Assembly: GCA_014155875.1 (NCBI GenBank) | Contig: JACEFZ010006318.1 | Span: 1,112,001-1,176,000, forward strand | Direction: 5' to 3' | Length of the DNA: 64,000 bases | DNA from: Cepaea nemoralis | Taxonomy: Eukaryota; Mollusca; Gastropoda; Stylommatophora; Helicidae | Shown: positions 23,663 to 36,755 of the stretch, in pieces | How the letters are laid out: each line of letters starts with the position of its first letter | How positions within the stretch are numbered: position 1 is the first letter of the stretch | The notes under the pieces: generated by a model | The model's input: only the letters and a program-made list of their open reading frames with translations | Database searches by the model: none | What the model was told of the DNA's origin: nothing | Translations under genes and position numbers: made by a program

Positions 23663-23944
23663 GTATGGTGTCCTGTCTTTTAGCAACTGTTACAATTTGA
23701 TTTAATTTGTAAGTTCTGTGCATTCAATTTATACAGTAAATTTGGTTAATCTAGCTGGTTAATTTGAGCAATTTTAGCAGACACAATTATAATGAGACAT
23801 ATGTTTGTTTATGGTTACAGGCATCATGAAATTGTTAGTTATAATGCTTAGAGAATAAAACGCTGTTAAAACTATAATCAACAAATGCTGGTAGAAACAA
23901 ATTAGTGATTAACCATTAATTAAAATGACAGATAAGCATTTGTT

Positions 23945-24072
23945 GCAGGAGTGGAGTGTCCAACTTTCACAGAAAAGAGAAAAATAGTTCATCCGCTAAA
24001 TTTGAAGACAAACTCTATGGAGATGTCAGCAAACTCAAGTTGGTTGCTGCTTTCTTTGGATGTCATTGGCAC
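23945..24072 (+). mobile_element. 3' end fragment of the I-type LINE family
   Basis: gaagacaaactctatggaga followed by tgtcagcaaactcaagt matches the C-terminal coding end at 13210-13260 (gaggacaagctttatggaga...). It preserves the FEDKLYGDINKLKS region with substitutions and stops. It is followed directly by the end of a different LINE in the opposite orientation. Confidence 0.7.
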
Positions 24073-24372
24073 CTTGTCGTCTTGACAGACGATAGTTTGT
24101 GCTTTAAAAAGGCATAATAACCTATTACTATGGTTATGCCTTTGTGAGGTCGATGAAGGCAATAAACAGTGGTTGATTCCCTTCACGGTATTTTCTTGCA
24201 TTTGTCGCAATGAGAATATCATATCAATGGTAGACCGGTTCTGTCGAAAGCCACACTTTGATTCGGGGTAGACTTGATCTCCTAGGACTTGAAGTCTGCG
24301 CAGAACAATTCTGGCAAATACTTTTCCAACAATACACACTTTGGATATACTCATGTTAACACCTGAAGGTGT
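24072..24372 (-). mobile_element. LINE family L1x (RT fragment with 3' tail), minus
   Basis: On the complement, VGKVFARIVLRRLQVLGDQV is followed by CGFRQNRSTIDMIFSLRQMQE, the RT finger/palm region. The complement then ends in caaactatcgtctgtcaaga, the same 3' tail that follows the plus copy at 45060-45120. The middle of the element (palm to C-terminus) is deleted. A tail-only fragment also lies at 60650-60690. Confidence 0.75.
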
Positions 24373-25840
24373 ACAAAGAGGAAGAAGAATTGTTAATTTT
24401 GTAATAAATAAATGCTGGTGAGAAGTACTGAGACTAATGGTCAATTCTGTAGTCAGTAGGGAATAAGTGCAACTGCAGAACCACTTTATAAAAGTTTTAC
24501 ATTTAAAATTTATCAGTATTTCAAAATGTTAAATTTTGATTGAATTAAATTTAGCCAATTCACTGTTTGATATTATTTAACATTTCAAGAGATCTAGTGA
24601 ATGTTCACTTTAGTCATTATATGATGTGCTGCTTTAATAATAAGCAACATAAGAAGTTTGATGACATAACATATGTTTTAAGAAGTGTGAAATACCCAGG
24701 TGGACTGCAAAACCTTGGTACATACAGGCCAAATGCACTATTCCATGTGTTACGTATTTTATGTCATTGTTGGTCAAGTGTGTTCTTCGTATTCAACAAC
24801 TTGGTGAAAAGTCATATATGGCCTATTGCCACAGATTGGGGCTCTCTGGGTTAGAAGAAATAATTTTTATAAATTCACTGCTAGATTTATTGTTAAACAA
24901 AACTTTGCTTTTAAATTAATATATAAAAACTGAAGTACTATTAATAGTGATTTCACACAGACGCTGGGGTTTTGTACACTTCCTTCTTTATTTTATTTCT
25001 TGCATGAGGAACTGCGTCAATATCAGTACATTGCCTCAGTTGCAACAGAACAAGGTGTTGAATGCAGGTTGCTTTTTGCAGTGGAGGGAAGAGGGGAAAA
25101 GTTGTACAATCCCAACCACAGTGGCAACAACCAAGAGTACTAGCTGGCCTTTTCTTGATACACGTAGAAATGCTGAACTTCAGTCTGGACACTGAATGAA
25201 GATGTTAGCATAACGACAGATGTTCATAATACTTTAGCAAGTTGTGGTTTAGGGTGCGTGTTGCAATAGAGGTTATGAGGCAGAGGTAACAAATGTTAAC
25301 TTTGTTCAGTCCAGTCCAGATGGTACATGAGAAAAAAGGATCACAATGCACCAGGTCCATGATGTCCACACTGAGGGAATCATGGTGGTCAGGACGACTC
25401 GCACACAAGCTGCTTAGTTGACAGAAATCAGCACATGTTACATATGTTTTATATCTGGCTTTTAGAGTTATGTCCCCATTGGTCTTCAGCCAACTCACAC
25501 CAAACTGTCCTATATTGCAGCAAGCATCCTACAGCTCTGTCCATTTCCTCCACAAATTGTTAGTCCCTGTTGTTCCTAGATGAAAGGAAGTTAATTGGCT
25601 GTCTGGACTCCTTGCAGCTTTCTTTTCATCGCGTCATAGCTCTTCTGTAGGAGCTTCCTTTATTCTTGACTATTATTCAGCTGCGGTAGCCTGCCCTAAA
25701 CACAACTTTTATAAGTCACCTATTTTGACATGCATGATAGGTTACAGTGCTACTGTTATTTGCTTCCCTTGCAGGCCACCATAACACATGGGTGATAACT
25801 CTCATTCCTTATTATTAATATGTTTATTATTATTTTATTT

Positions 25841-26082
25841 GCCGGTCTCTGTGGCGAAGGCGTTATGGATGCGGTTCATAATCCCGTATACCCATGTTCA
25901 AAACACAGCTGCGTGTCATTTGGCAGCAGACCACATTGGTTTTGCATTGGTATCGTGCCGGTCGTTCAGAAAGTTTTTTTAAAGGCAAACTACTGAACGT
26001 AAACTTGCTAAGAGATCACAGTGGCAGAAATGCTAGTGTTAACTGCGATGTCCTGTAAAGGATATGCAAAAAAAAAAAAAAA
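25841..26082 (+). mobile_element. SINE family A with near-perfect target duplication
   Basis: It starts gccggtctctgtggcgaagg, has a B-box-like string (gttcaaaac) at about 25898, the core cggtcgttcagaaag and the end gatatgc plus A15. The 12-bp flanks attattttattt (25829-25840) and attatttcattt (26083-26094) differ at one base. It lies only about 70 bp upstream of the exon at 26155, close to its branch region. Confidence 0.85.
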
Positions 26083-26154
26083 ATTATTTCATTTAAAAAG
26101 TAGAGTATTGATCATCACTTTCCTTCATTTTTATATGTTTTTCCTTCTTTGTAG

Positions 26155-26235
26155 AATACGTTGGATTAGAGGATGTACAGAGAACACGAGAGCTAAAGGA
26201 GAGGTACATGAATGCATTTCAGGATTATGAACTTG
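26155..26235 (+). CDS. Nuclear receptor, ligand-binding domain exon (helix 9)
   Basis: The acceptor (ttccttctttgtag) joins in phase 1 to give NDEYVGLEDVQRTRELKE and then RYMNAFQDYEL. GLEDVQ... matches the GL-x-N/D-x-x-x-I-E region that starts helix 9. Two donors are possible: ..aacttg|gtaggt, used for the end given here (phase 1), or four bases later ..ggtag|gtgacc (phase 2). Neither restores the reading frame of the last exon through that exon's best acceptor at 36756. The exon end is therefore uncertain by a few bases. Confidence 0.8.
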
Positions 26236-26634
26236 GTAGGTGACCCATAATCTTCCTAGCATGTTGTTGTCAAGGTTGTTGCTATACAACATGAATTAGC
26301 ATCTTCACATAAATGTAACACAAACACAATCAAATGATTCAGCTTACCCTTCCATCTTACTGATCAATTCTTATTCTTCTTTATCTGATATTATTTTGGT
26401 GCTTTGGACATAATTGTGCTGTGTCTGCTTATAACGGACTCTTGATATTTGATCATCTTCTTTCCAACATTTTTTGACTGTATGATCTAAATGCACATCA
26501 TCCCGTAGTCAGAAATAACTGAAAGAGGCCTTTATTTTGGTCTTTATGCAGAACGTTGTGTGAGTTTGATTTCTCATGTCTTTATTTCACACTATATCTC
26601 ATGTCTTCATACTATCTTTACTGAAGATTTCATC

Positions 26635-26815
26635 TTTTTCTTCTTTTGAGTTCATCCGGAATATTATTTGTACATAATTGCGTTGTGCCTGTTTACAGCA
26701 GAGCTGCGATATTTGCATCTTTTTGGCTGACACATCTGACTTCTGCGGGCATTTGTTGACCGGGTTAACCTTCCCGGGGAAGATCTCATCTGATACGCTG
26801 CCTTTTTGTAAAACA
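26635..26815 (-). repeat. Dispersed repeat R, terminal fragment (minus)
   Basis: catctgacttctgcgggcat followed by ttgttgaccgggttaacctt is the complement of the block at about 13855-13890. It also carries the ttcttcttttgagttcatcc end. It is intronic, 400 bp after the exon at 26155. Confidence 0.65.
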
Positions 26816-26984
26816 TTGAATAATTGACTTATATGATCATATATGATTTACATAATCAGAAATACTGCTGATGAAACTGTGATTGTCATTCTGATAGGGC
26901 AGTAATATGTAACATCTGTCTCTCATTCTCTGTAACTGATTTTTACTCTGATTGTTGCAGTAGAATGAACTTGAGTCTCTTTCT

Positions 26985-29900
26985 CTCTACTCAGTTGTCA
27001 CTCTGGTAGAATTGAACCTGAGTCTCTAATTCTCTGATGTCACTCTGGTAGAATTGAACCTAAGTCTCTCATTCTCTGATGTCACTCTGGTAGAATTGAA
27101 CCTAAGTCTCTCATTCTCTGATGTCACTCTGGTAGAATTGAACTTGTGTCTGTCATTCTCTCTATCCAGTTGTCACTCTGGTTGATGCGGTAGAATTGAA
27201 CTTAAGACTATCATTCTTCCTACTTTGTTGTCACTCTGGTAGAATTGAATCTGAGTCTCTCATTCTCTGATGTTACTCTGGTGGAATTGAACCTGAGTCT
27301 CTCATTCTCTCTACTCAGTTGTCACTTTGGTAGAATTGAACCTGAGTCTCGCATTCTCTGATGTCACTCTGGTAGAATTGAACCTGAGTCTCTCATTCTC
27401 TGATGTCACTCTGGTGGAATTGAACCTGAGTCTCTCATTCTCTCTCCTCAGTTGTCACTCTGGTAGAATTGAACCTGAGTCTCGCATTCTCTGATGTCAC
27501 TCTGGTAGAATTGAACCTGGGTAGAATTGAACCTGAGTCTCTCATTCTCTGATGTCACTCTGGTAGAATTGAACCTGAGTCTCTCATTCTCTGATGTCAC
27601 TCTGGTAGAATTGAACCTGAGTCTCTCATTCTTCTCTCTACTCAGTTGCCACTCTGGTTAATGTGGTAGAATTGAACTTAAGACTATCATTCTTCCTACT
27701 TTGTTGTCACTCTGGTAGAATTGAATCTGAGTCTCTCATTCTCTGATGTTACTCTGGTGGAATTGAACCTGAGTCTCTCATTCTCTCTACTCAGTTGTCA
27801 CTCTGGTAGAATTGAACCTGAGTCTCGCATTCTCTGATGTCACTCTGGTAGAATTGAACCTGAGTCTCTCATTCTCTGATGTCACTCTGGTAGAATTGAA
27901 CCTGAGTCTCTCATTCTCTGATGTCACTCTAGTAGAATTGAACCTGAGTCTCTCATTCTTCTCTCTACTCAGTTGCCACTCTGGTTGATGTGGTAGAATT
28001 GAACTTAAGACTATCATTCTTCCTACTTTGTTGTCACTTTGGTAGAATTGAACTTGAGTCTGTCATTCTCTGATGTAACTCTGGTAGAATTGAACCTGAG
28101 TCTCTCATTCTCTGATGTCACTCTGGTAGAATTGAACCTGAGTCTCTCATTCTTCTCTCTACTAAGTTGCCACCCTGGTTGATGCGGTAGAATTGAACTT
28201 AAGACTATCATTCTTCCTACTTTGTTGTCACTCTGGTAGAATTGAACTTGAGTCTCTCATTCTCTCTACTCAATTGTCACTCTGGTAGAATTAAACTTGT
28301 GTCTGTCATTCTCTCTATCCAGTTGTCACTCTGGTAGAATTGAACTTGTGTCTGTCATTCTTTCTATCCAGTTGTCACTCTGGTAGAATTGAACTTGAGT
28401 CTCTCATTCTCTCTACTCAGTTGCCACTCTGGTTGATGCGGTAGAATTGAACTTAAGACTATCATTCTTCCTACTTTGTTGTCACTCTGGTAGAATTGAA
28501 TCTGAGTCTCTCATTCTCTGATGTTACTCTGGTGGAATTGAACCTGAGTCTCTCATTCTCTCTACTCAGTTGTCACTCTGGTAGAATTGAACCTGAGTCT
28601 CGCATTCTCTGATGTCACTCTGGTAGAATTGAATCTGAGACTCTCATTCTCTGATGTTACTCTGGTGGAATTGAACCTGAGTCTCTCATTCTCTCTACTC
28701 AGTTGTCACTCTGGTAGAATTGAACCTGAGTCTCGCATTCTCTGATGTCACTCTGGTAGAATTGAACCTGAGTCTCTCATTCTCTGATGTCACTCTGGTA
28801 GAATTGAACCTGAGTCTCTCATTCTCTGATGTCACTCTGGTAGAATTGAACCTTAGTCTCTCATTCTCTGATGTCACTCTGGTGGAATTGAACCTGAGTC
28901 TCTCATTTTCTCTCCTCAGTTGTCACTCTGGTAGAATTGAACCTGAGTCTCGCATTCTCTGATGTCACTCTGGTAGAATTGAACCTGAGTCTCTCATTCT
29001 CTGATGTCACTCTGGTAGAATTGAACCTGAGTCTCTCATTCTTCTCTCAGTTGCCACTCTGGTTGATGTGGTAGAATTGAACTTAAGACTATCATTCTTC
29101 CTACTTTGTTGTCACTCTGGTAGAATTGAACTTGAGTCTGTCATTCTCTGATGTAACTCTGGTAGAATTGAACCTGAGTCTCTCATTCTCTGATGTCACT
29201 CTGGTAGAATTGAACCTGAGTCTCTCATTCTTCTCTCTACTAAGTTGCCACCCTGGTTGATGCGGTAGAATTGATCTTAAGACTATCATTCTTCCTACTT
29301 TGTTGTCACTCTGGTAGAATTGAACTTGAGTCTCTCATTCTCTCTACTCAATTGTCACTCTGGTAGAATTAAACTTGTGTCTGTCATTCTCTCTATCCAG
29401 TTGTCACTCTGGTAGAATTGAACTTGTGTCTGTCATTCTTTCTATCCAGTTGTCACTCTGGTAGAATTGAACTTGAGTCTCTCATTCTCTCTACTCAGTT
29501 GCCACTCTGGTTGATGCGGTAGAATTGAACTTAAGACTACCATTCTTCCTACTTTGTTGTCACTCTGGTAGAATTGAATCTGAGTCTCTCATTCTCTGAT
29601 GTTACTCTGGTGGAATTGAACCTGAGTCTCTCATTCTCTCTACTCAGTTGTCACTCTGGTAGAATTGAACCTGAGTCTCGCATTCTCTGATGTCACTCTG
29701 GTAGAATTGAATCTGAGTCTCTCATTCTCTGATGTTACTCTGGTGGAATTGAACCTGAGTCTCTCATTCTCTCTACTCAGTTGTCACTCTGGTAGAATTG
29801 AACCTGAGTCTTGCATTCTCTGATGTCACTCTGGTAGAATTGAACCTGAGTCTCTCATTCTCTGATGTCACTCTGGTAGAATTGAACCTGAGTCTCTCAT

Positions 29901-32900
29901 TCTCTGATGTCACTCTGGTAGAATTGAACCTGAGTCTCTCATTCTTCTCTCTACTCAGTTGCCACTCTGGTTGATGTGGTAGAATTGAACTTAAGACTAT
30001 CATTCTTCCTACTTTGTTGTCACTCTGGTAGAATTGAACTTGAGTCTGTCATTCTCTGATGTAACTCTGGTAGAATTGAACCTGAGTCTCTCATTCTCTG
30101 ATGTCACTCTGGTAGAATTGAACCTGAGTCTCTCATTCTTCTCTCTACTAAGTTGCCACCCTGGTTGATGCGGTAGAATTGAACTTAAGACTATCATTCT
30201 TCCTACTTTGTTGTCACACTGGTAGAATTGAACTTGAGTCTCTCATTCTCTCTACTCAATTGTCACTCTGGTAGAATTAAACTTGTCTCTGTCATTCTCT
30301 CTATCCAGTTGTCACTCTGGTAGAATTGAACTTGTGTCTGTCATTCTTTCTATCCAGTTGTCACTCTGGTAGAATTGAACTTGAGTCTCTCATTCTCTCT
30401 ACTCAGTTGCCATTCTGGTTGATGCGGTAGAATTGAACTTAAGACTATCATTCTTCCTACTTTGTTGTCACTCTGGTAGAATTGAATCTGAGTCTCTCAT
30501 TCTCTGATGTTACTCTGGTGGAATTGAACCTGAGTCTCTCATTCTCTCTACTCAGTTGTCACTCTGGTAGAATTGAACCTGAGTCTCGCATTCTCTGATG
30601 TCACTCTGGTAGAATTGAACCTGAGTCTCTCATTCTCTGATGTCACTCTGGTAGAATTGAACCTGAGTCTCTCATTCTCTGATGTCACTCTAGTAGAATT
30701 GAACCTGAGTCTCTCATTCTTCTCTCTACTCAGTTGCCACTCTGGTTGATGTGGTAGAATTGAACTTAAGACTATCATTCTTCCTACTTTGTTGTCACTC
30801 TGGTAGAATTGAACTTGAGTCTGTCATTCTCTGATGTAACTTTGGTAGAATTGAACCTGAGTCTCTCATTCTCTGATGTCACTCTGGTAGAATTGAACCT
30901 GAGTCTCTCATTCTTCTCTCTACTAAGTTGCCACCCTGGTTGATGCGGTAGAATTGAACTTAAGACTATCATTCTTCCTACTTTGTTGTCACTCTGGTAG
31001 AATTGAACTTGAGTCTCTCATTCTCTCTACTCAATTGTCACTCTGGTAGAATTAAACTTGTGTCTGTCATTCTCTCTATCCAGTTGTCACTCTGGTAGAA
31101 TTGAACTTGTGTCTGTCATTCTTTCTATCCAGTTGTCACTCTGGTAGAATTGAACTTGAGTCTCTCATTCTCTCTACTCAGTTGCCACTCTGGTTGATGC
31201 GGTAGAATTGAACTTAAGACTATCATTCTTCCTACTTTGTTGTCACTCTGGTAGAATTGAATCTGAGTCTCTCATTCTCTGATGTTACTCTGGTGGAATT
31301 GAACCTGAGTCTCTCATTCTCTCTACTCAGTTGTCACTCTGGTAGAATTGAACCTGAGTCTCGCATTCTCTGATGTCACTCTGTAGAATTGAATCTGAGA
31401 CTCTCATTCTCTGATGTTACTCTGGTGGAATTGAACCTGAGTCTCTCATTCTCTCTACTCAGTTGTCACTCTGGTAGAATTGAACCTGAGTCTCGCATTC
31501 TCTGATGTCACTCTGGTAGAATTGAACCTGAGTCTCTCATTCTCTGATGTCACTCTGGTAGAATTGAACCTGAGTCTCTCATTCTCTGATGTCACTCTGG
31601 TAGAATTGAACCTTAGTCTCTCATTCTCTGATGTTACTCTGGTGGAATTGAACCTGAGTCTCTCATTCTCTCTCCTCAGTTGTCACTCTGGTAGAATTGA
31701 ACCTGAGTCTCGCATTCTCTGATGTCACTCTGGTAGAATTGAACCTGAGTCTCTCATTCTCTGATGTCACTCTGGTAGAATTGAACCTAAGTCTCTCATT
31801 CTCTGATGTCACTCTGGTAGAATTGAACTTGTGTCTGTCATTCTCTGATGTTACTCTGGTGGAATTGAACCTGAGTCTCTCATTCTCTCTACTCAGTTGT
31901 CACTCTGGTAGAATTGAACCTGAGTCTTGCATTCTCTGATGTCACTCTGGTAGAATTGAACCTGAGTCTCTCATTCTCTGATGTCACTCTAGTAGAATTG
32001 AACCTGAGTCTCTCATTCTCTGATGTCACTCTGGTAGAATTGAACCTGAGTCTCTCATTCTTCTCTCTACTCAGTTGCCACTCTGGTTGATGTGGTAGAA
32101 TTGAACTTAAGACTATCATTCTTCCTACTTTGTTGTCACTCTGGTAGAATTGAACTTGAGTCTGTCATTCTCTGATGTAACTCTGGTAGAATTGAACCTG
32201 AGTCTCTCATTCTCTGATGTCACTCTGGTAGAATTGAACCTGAGTCTCTCATTCTTCTCTCTACTAAGTTGCCACCCTGGTTGATGCGGTAGAATTGAAC
32301 TTAAGACTATCATTCTTCCTACTTTGTTGTCACTCTGGTAGAATTGAACTTGAGTCTCTCATTCTCTCTACTCAATTGTCACTCTGGTAGAATTAAACTT
32401 GTCTCTGTCATTCTCTCTATCCAGTTGTCACTCTGGTAGAATTGAACTTGTGTCTGTCATTCTTTCTATCCAGTTGTCACTCTGGTAGAATTGAACTTGA
32501 GTCTCTCATTCTCTCTACTCAGTTGCCATTCTGGTTGATGCGGTAGAATTGAACTTAAGACTATCATTCTTCCTACTTTGTTGTCACTCTGGTAGAATTG
32601 AATCTGAGTCTCTCATTCTCTGATGTTACTCTGGTGGAATTGAACCTGAGTCTCTCATTCTCTCTACTCAGTTGTCACTCTGGTAGAATTGAACCTGAGT
32701 CTCGCATTCTCTGATGTCACTCTGGTAGAATTGAACCTGAGTCTCTCATTCTCTGATGTCACTCTGGTAGAATTGAACCTGAGTCTCTCATTCTCTGATG
32801 TCACTCTAGTAGAATTGAACCTGAGTCTCTCATTCTTCTCTCTACTCAGTTGCCACTCTGGTTGATGTGGTAGAATTGAACTTAAGACTATCATTCTTCC

Positions 32901-35480
32901 TACTTTGTTGTCACTCTGGTAGAATTGAACTTGAGTCTGTCATTCTCTGATATGTAACTCTGGTAGAATTGAACCTGAGTCTCTCATTCTCTGATGTCAC
33001 TCTGGTAGAATTGAACCTGAGTCTCTCATTCTTCTCTCTACTAAGTTGCCACCCTGGTTGATGCGGTAGAATTGAACTTAAGACTATCATTCTTCCTACT
33101 TTGTTGTCACTCTGGTAGAATTGAACTTGAGTCTCTCATTCTCTCTACTCAATTGTCACTCTGGTAGAATTAAACTTGTGTCTGTCATTCTCTCTATCCA
33201 GTTGTCACTCTGGTAGAATTGAACTTGTGTCTGTCATTCTTTCTATCCAGTTGTCACTCTGGTAGAATTGAACTTGAGTCTCTCATTCTCTCTACTCAGT
33301 TGCCACTCTGGTTGATGCGGTAGAATTGAACTTAAGACTACCATTCTTCCTACTTGTTGTCACTCTGGTAGAATTGAATCTGAGTCTCTCATTCTCTGAT
33401 GTTACTCTGGTGGAATTGAACCTGAGTCTCTCATTCTCTCTACTCAGTTGTCACTCTGGTAGAATTGAACCTGAGTCTCGCATTCTCTGATGTCACTCTG
33501 GTAGAATTGAATCTGAGTCTCTCATTCTCTGATGTTACTCTGGTGGAATTGAACCTGAGTCTCTCATTCTCTCTACTCAGTTGTCACTCTGGTAGAATTG
33601 AACCTGAGTCTTGCATTCTCTGATGTCACTCTGGTAGAATTGAACCTGAGTCTCTCATTCTCTGATGTCACTCTGGTAGAATTGAACCTGAGTCTCTCAT
33701 TCTCTGATGTCACTCTGGTAGAATTGAACCTGAGTCTCTCATTCTTCTCTCTACTCAGTTGCCACTCTGGTTGATGTGGTAGAATTGAACTTAAGACTAT
33801 CATTCTTCCTACTTTGTTGTCACTCTGGTAGAATTGAACTTGAGTCTGTCATTCTCTGATGTAACTCTGGTAGAATTGAACCTGAGTCTCTCATTCTCTG
33901 ATGTCACTCTGGTAGAATTGAACCTGAGTCTCTCATTCTTCTCTCTACTAAGTTACCACCCTGGTTGATGCGGTAGAATTGAACTTAAGACTATCATTCT
34001 TCCTACTTTGTTGTCACTCTGGTAGAATTGAACTTGAGTCTCTCATTCTCTCTACTCAATTGTCACTCTGATAGAATTAAACTTGTGTCTGTCATTCTCT
34101 CTATCCAGTTGTCACTCTGGTAGAATTGAACTTGTGTCTGTCATTCTTTCTATCCAGTTGTCACTCTGGTAGAATTGAACTTGAGTCTCTCATTCTCTCT
34201 ACTCAGTTGCCACTCTGGTTGATGCGGTAGAATTGAACTTAAGACTATCATTCTTCCTACTTTGTTGTCACTCTGGTAGAATTGAATCTGAGTCTCTCAT
34301 TCTCTGATGTTACTCTGGTGGAATTGAACCTGAGTCTCTCATTCTCTGATGTCACTCTGGTAGAATTGAACCTGAGTCTCTCATTCTCTGATGTCACTCT
34401 GGTAGAGTTGAACCTGAGTCTCTCATTCTCTGATGTCACTCTGGTAGAATTGAACATGAGTCTCTCATTCTCTGATGTCACTCTGGTAGAATTGAACCTG
34501 AGTCTCTCATTCTTCTCTCTACTCAGTTGCCACTCTGGTTGATGTGGTAGAATTGAACTTAAGACTATCATTCTTCCTACTTTGTTGTCACTCTGGTAGA
34601 ATTGAACTTGAGTCTGTCATTCTCTGATGTAACTCTGGTAGAATTGAACCTGAGTCTCTCATTCTTCTCTCTACTCAGTTGCCACTCTGGTTGATGTGGT
34701 AGAATTGAACTTAAGACTATCATTCTTCCTACTTTGTTGTCACTCTGGTGGAATTGAACCTGAGTCTCGCATTCTCTGATGTCACTCTGGTAGAATTGAA
34801 CCTGAGTCTCTCATTCTCTGATGTCACTCTGGTAGAATTGAACCTGAGTCTCTCATTCTCTGATGTCACTCTGGTAGAATTGAACCTGAGTCTCTCATTC
34901 TTCTCTCTACTCAGTTGCCACTCTGGTTGATGTGGTAGAATTGAACTTAAGACTATCATTCTTCCTACTTTGTTGTCACTCTGGTAGAATTGAACTTGAG
35001 TCTGTCATTCTCTGATGTAACTCTGGTAGAATTGAACCTGAGTCTCTCATTCTCTGATGTCACTCTGGTAGAATTGAACCTGAGTCTCTCATTCTTCTCT
35101 CTACTAAGTTGCCACCCTGGTTGATGCGGTAGAATTGAACTTAAGACTATCATTCTTCCTACTTTGTTGTCACTCTGGTAGAATTGAACTTGAGTCTCTC
35201 ATTCTCTCTACTCAATTGCCACTCTGGTAGAATTGAACTTGTCTCTCTCATTCTCTCTATCCAGTTGTCACTCTGGTAGAATTGAACTTGTGTCTGTCAT
35301 TCTCTCTATCCAGTTGTCACTCTGGTAGAATTGAACTTGTGTCTGTCATTCTCTCTACCCAGTTGTCACTCTGGTAGAATTGAACTTGTGTCTGTCATTC
35401 TCTCTATCCAGTTGTCACTCTGGTAGAATTGACCTTGAGGCTTATTCTTCTTATTCTGTTGTCACTCTGGATGCCTCAGT
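26985..35480. repeat. 42-bp satellite-like array with higher-order structure, about 8.5 kb
   Basis: The unit is tctctcattctctgatgtca + ctctggtagaattgaacctgag (42 bp, about 200 units). Variants carry an extra segment (ctctactcagttgccactct + ggttgatgtggtag). These variants recur together at about 27787, 29773, 30548, 31889, 32664 and 33573. Spacings of about 775 and 909 bp repeat, and copies are nearly identical, so blocks of many units have been amplified as one. Since 42 is a multiple of 3, both strands show repeated open frames (SENERLRFNSTRVT minus, LSLSFSDVTLVELN plus). They are not separate genes. The array fills the last intron of the receptor. Confidence 0.95.
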
Positions 35481-35639
35481 AGAATTGAACTTGAGACTTA
35501 GACACATAGCAAATTTTGTTCAACGCTTTGTTTTAAATCCATCATTGAGACAGCACTACTAACACTGAATTTACATTTGTGCTTCCTATCAAAGCCTGTG
35601 CTTTATAGGATAGAGTATAAGAGCAAAACAAAGTGAACT

Positions 35640-35940
35640 GATGGAACTCATAAACTCTGGAAGGAAATCCATCTGTGTGAAGGAAGCATTGAATGCCAAA
35701 CCACCACTGCATTTTGGAAGTTCTTGTAAGTACGAAAGCTAGGGCAACAAAGTCCGACAGAAATTGTGGGCAGACAGAACCCACTAGCCGAGGAAGGCAA
35801 TCTGCTCAGGGGAGGTGGAATTCAGAAAAGAAATCTCAACTATCAAAGTCAGAAGATGTGGGTCTAAGTGGTATGGGACTTGAACATGGACATCTGTGCA
35901 CTACAAAGGACACTATTAAACACGCATAGTAAAGGTTGAT
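35640..35940 (-). mobile_element. Probable tRNA-derived SINE remnant (minus)
   Basis: The complement near the right end reads gcacagatgtccatgttcaa, then gtcccataccacttagaccc, with a B-box-like GTTCAAGTCCC. The rest is unassigned. It lies between the 42-bp array and the terminal exon. Confidence 0.4.
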
Positions 35941-36755
35941 TGCAGAAGAAGAAGGAGAAGAACTAGACTCATTTTCTGTCTCTGATTGTCATTCCGGTTG
36001 CCATTGTCACTCAGTTTGCTGCAGTAAAATTAACTTGAGTCTTTCATTCTCCATATTCAATTGTAACTCTAGTTGCTAAAATAGAATTGAACCTAGACTA
36101 TCACTCTCTTTACCAGACTGCCATTCTGGTTGTGATTATCACCCTGGTTGCTGCATCAGAATTAAACTTGAGCATTCATTCTGATTCTTTTTCTTTTGCT
36201 GTTCTCTTTCCCTCTACCATTTCCTGTTCCTCTCTTCTATTTCTTCTCTTTCTCCCCCTCCCTTACCCCAATTTAAAATGGAGGGTTATAATGGTATAAC
36301 TTCAATTGGGAATGTAGAAAGTACAAGGTGATTGTGAATAGCTGAGTGTTTAAAATTTACAATTGACTGTCAGGAGACTTTAAATTAATGGCTGGTGTCG
36401 TTGGTATTTATCATATAATTATTTTTACAATGCGTTTATTGTTGTTTTTCAACTAGAAAGAGGAAATATAATTGACGTTAATAGAAAAACAATTAGCAAT
36501 ATGTGTTAAAAAAATACAGTACATTATTTGATTATCTTGTTAGCTTGTGCTTTGGTAGATGTTATCAATGTCTTCTTTCTAGCTTTGCCAGTTTTGATGA
36601 GTAATTTCAAGGGAACTGTTTTTAAGACACATATATCTCCATATTTTAAAAGATTTCCCCATGCAATAGCAATCACAGAATTCATGCATGTGTTTGTTGC
36701 TTTAAATATTATTGAAGCACAGAATTAATACAGCATCCTTCATACTTGCTTACAG

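Noticed and set aside
27787..35153. Repeated 62-104-codon frames (NERLRFNSTRVTSE) as a gene family
   Set aside because: They are 42-bp intronic repeats. Both strands are open and copies are identical at silent and replacement sites alike, so there is no sign of protein selection.
26985..35480. CRISPR array
   Set aside because: Repeats are contiguous without unique spacers, and the context is a eukaryotic intron.
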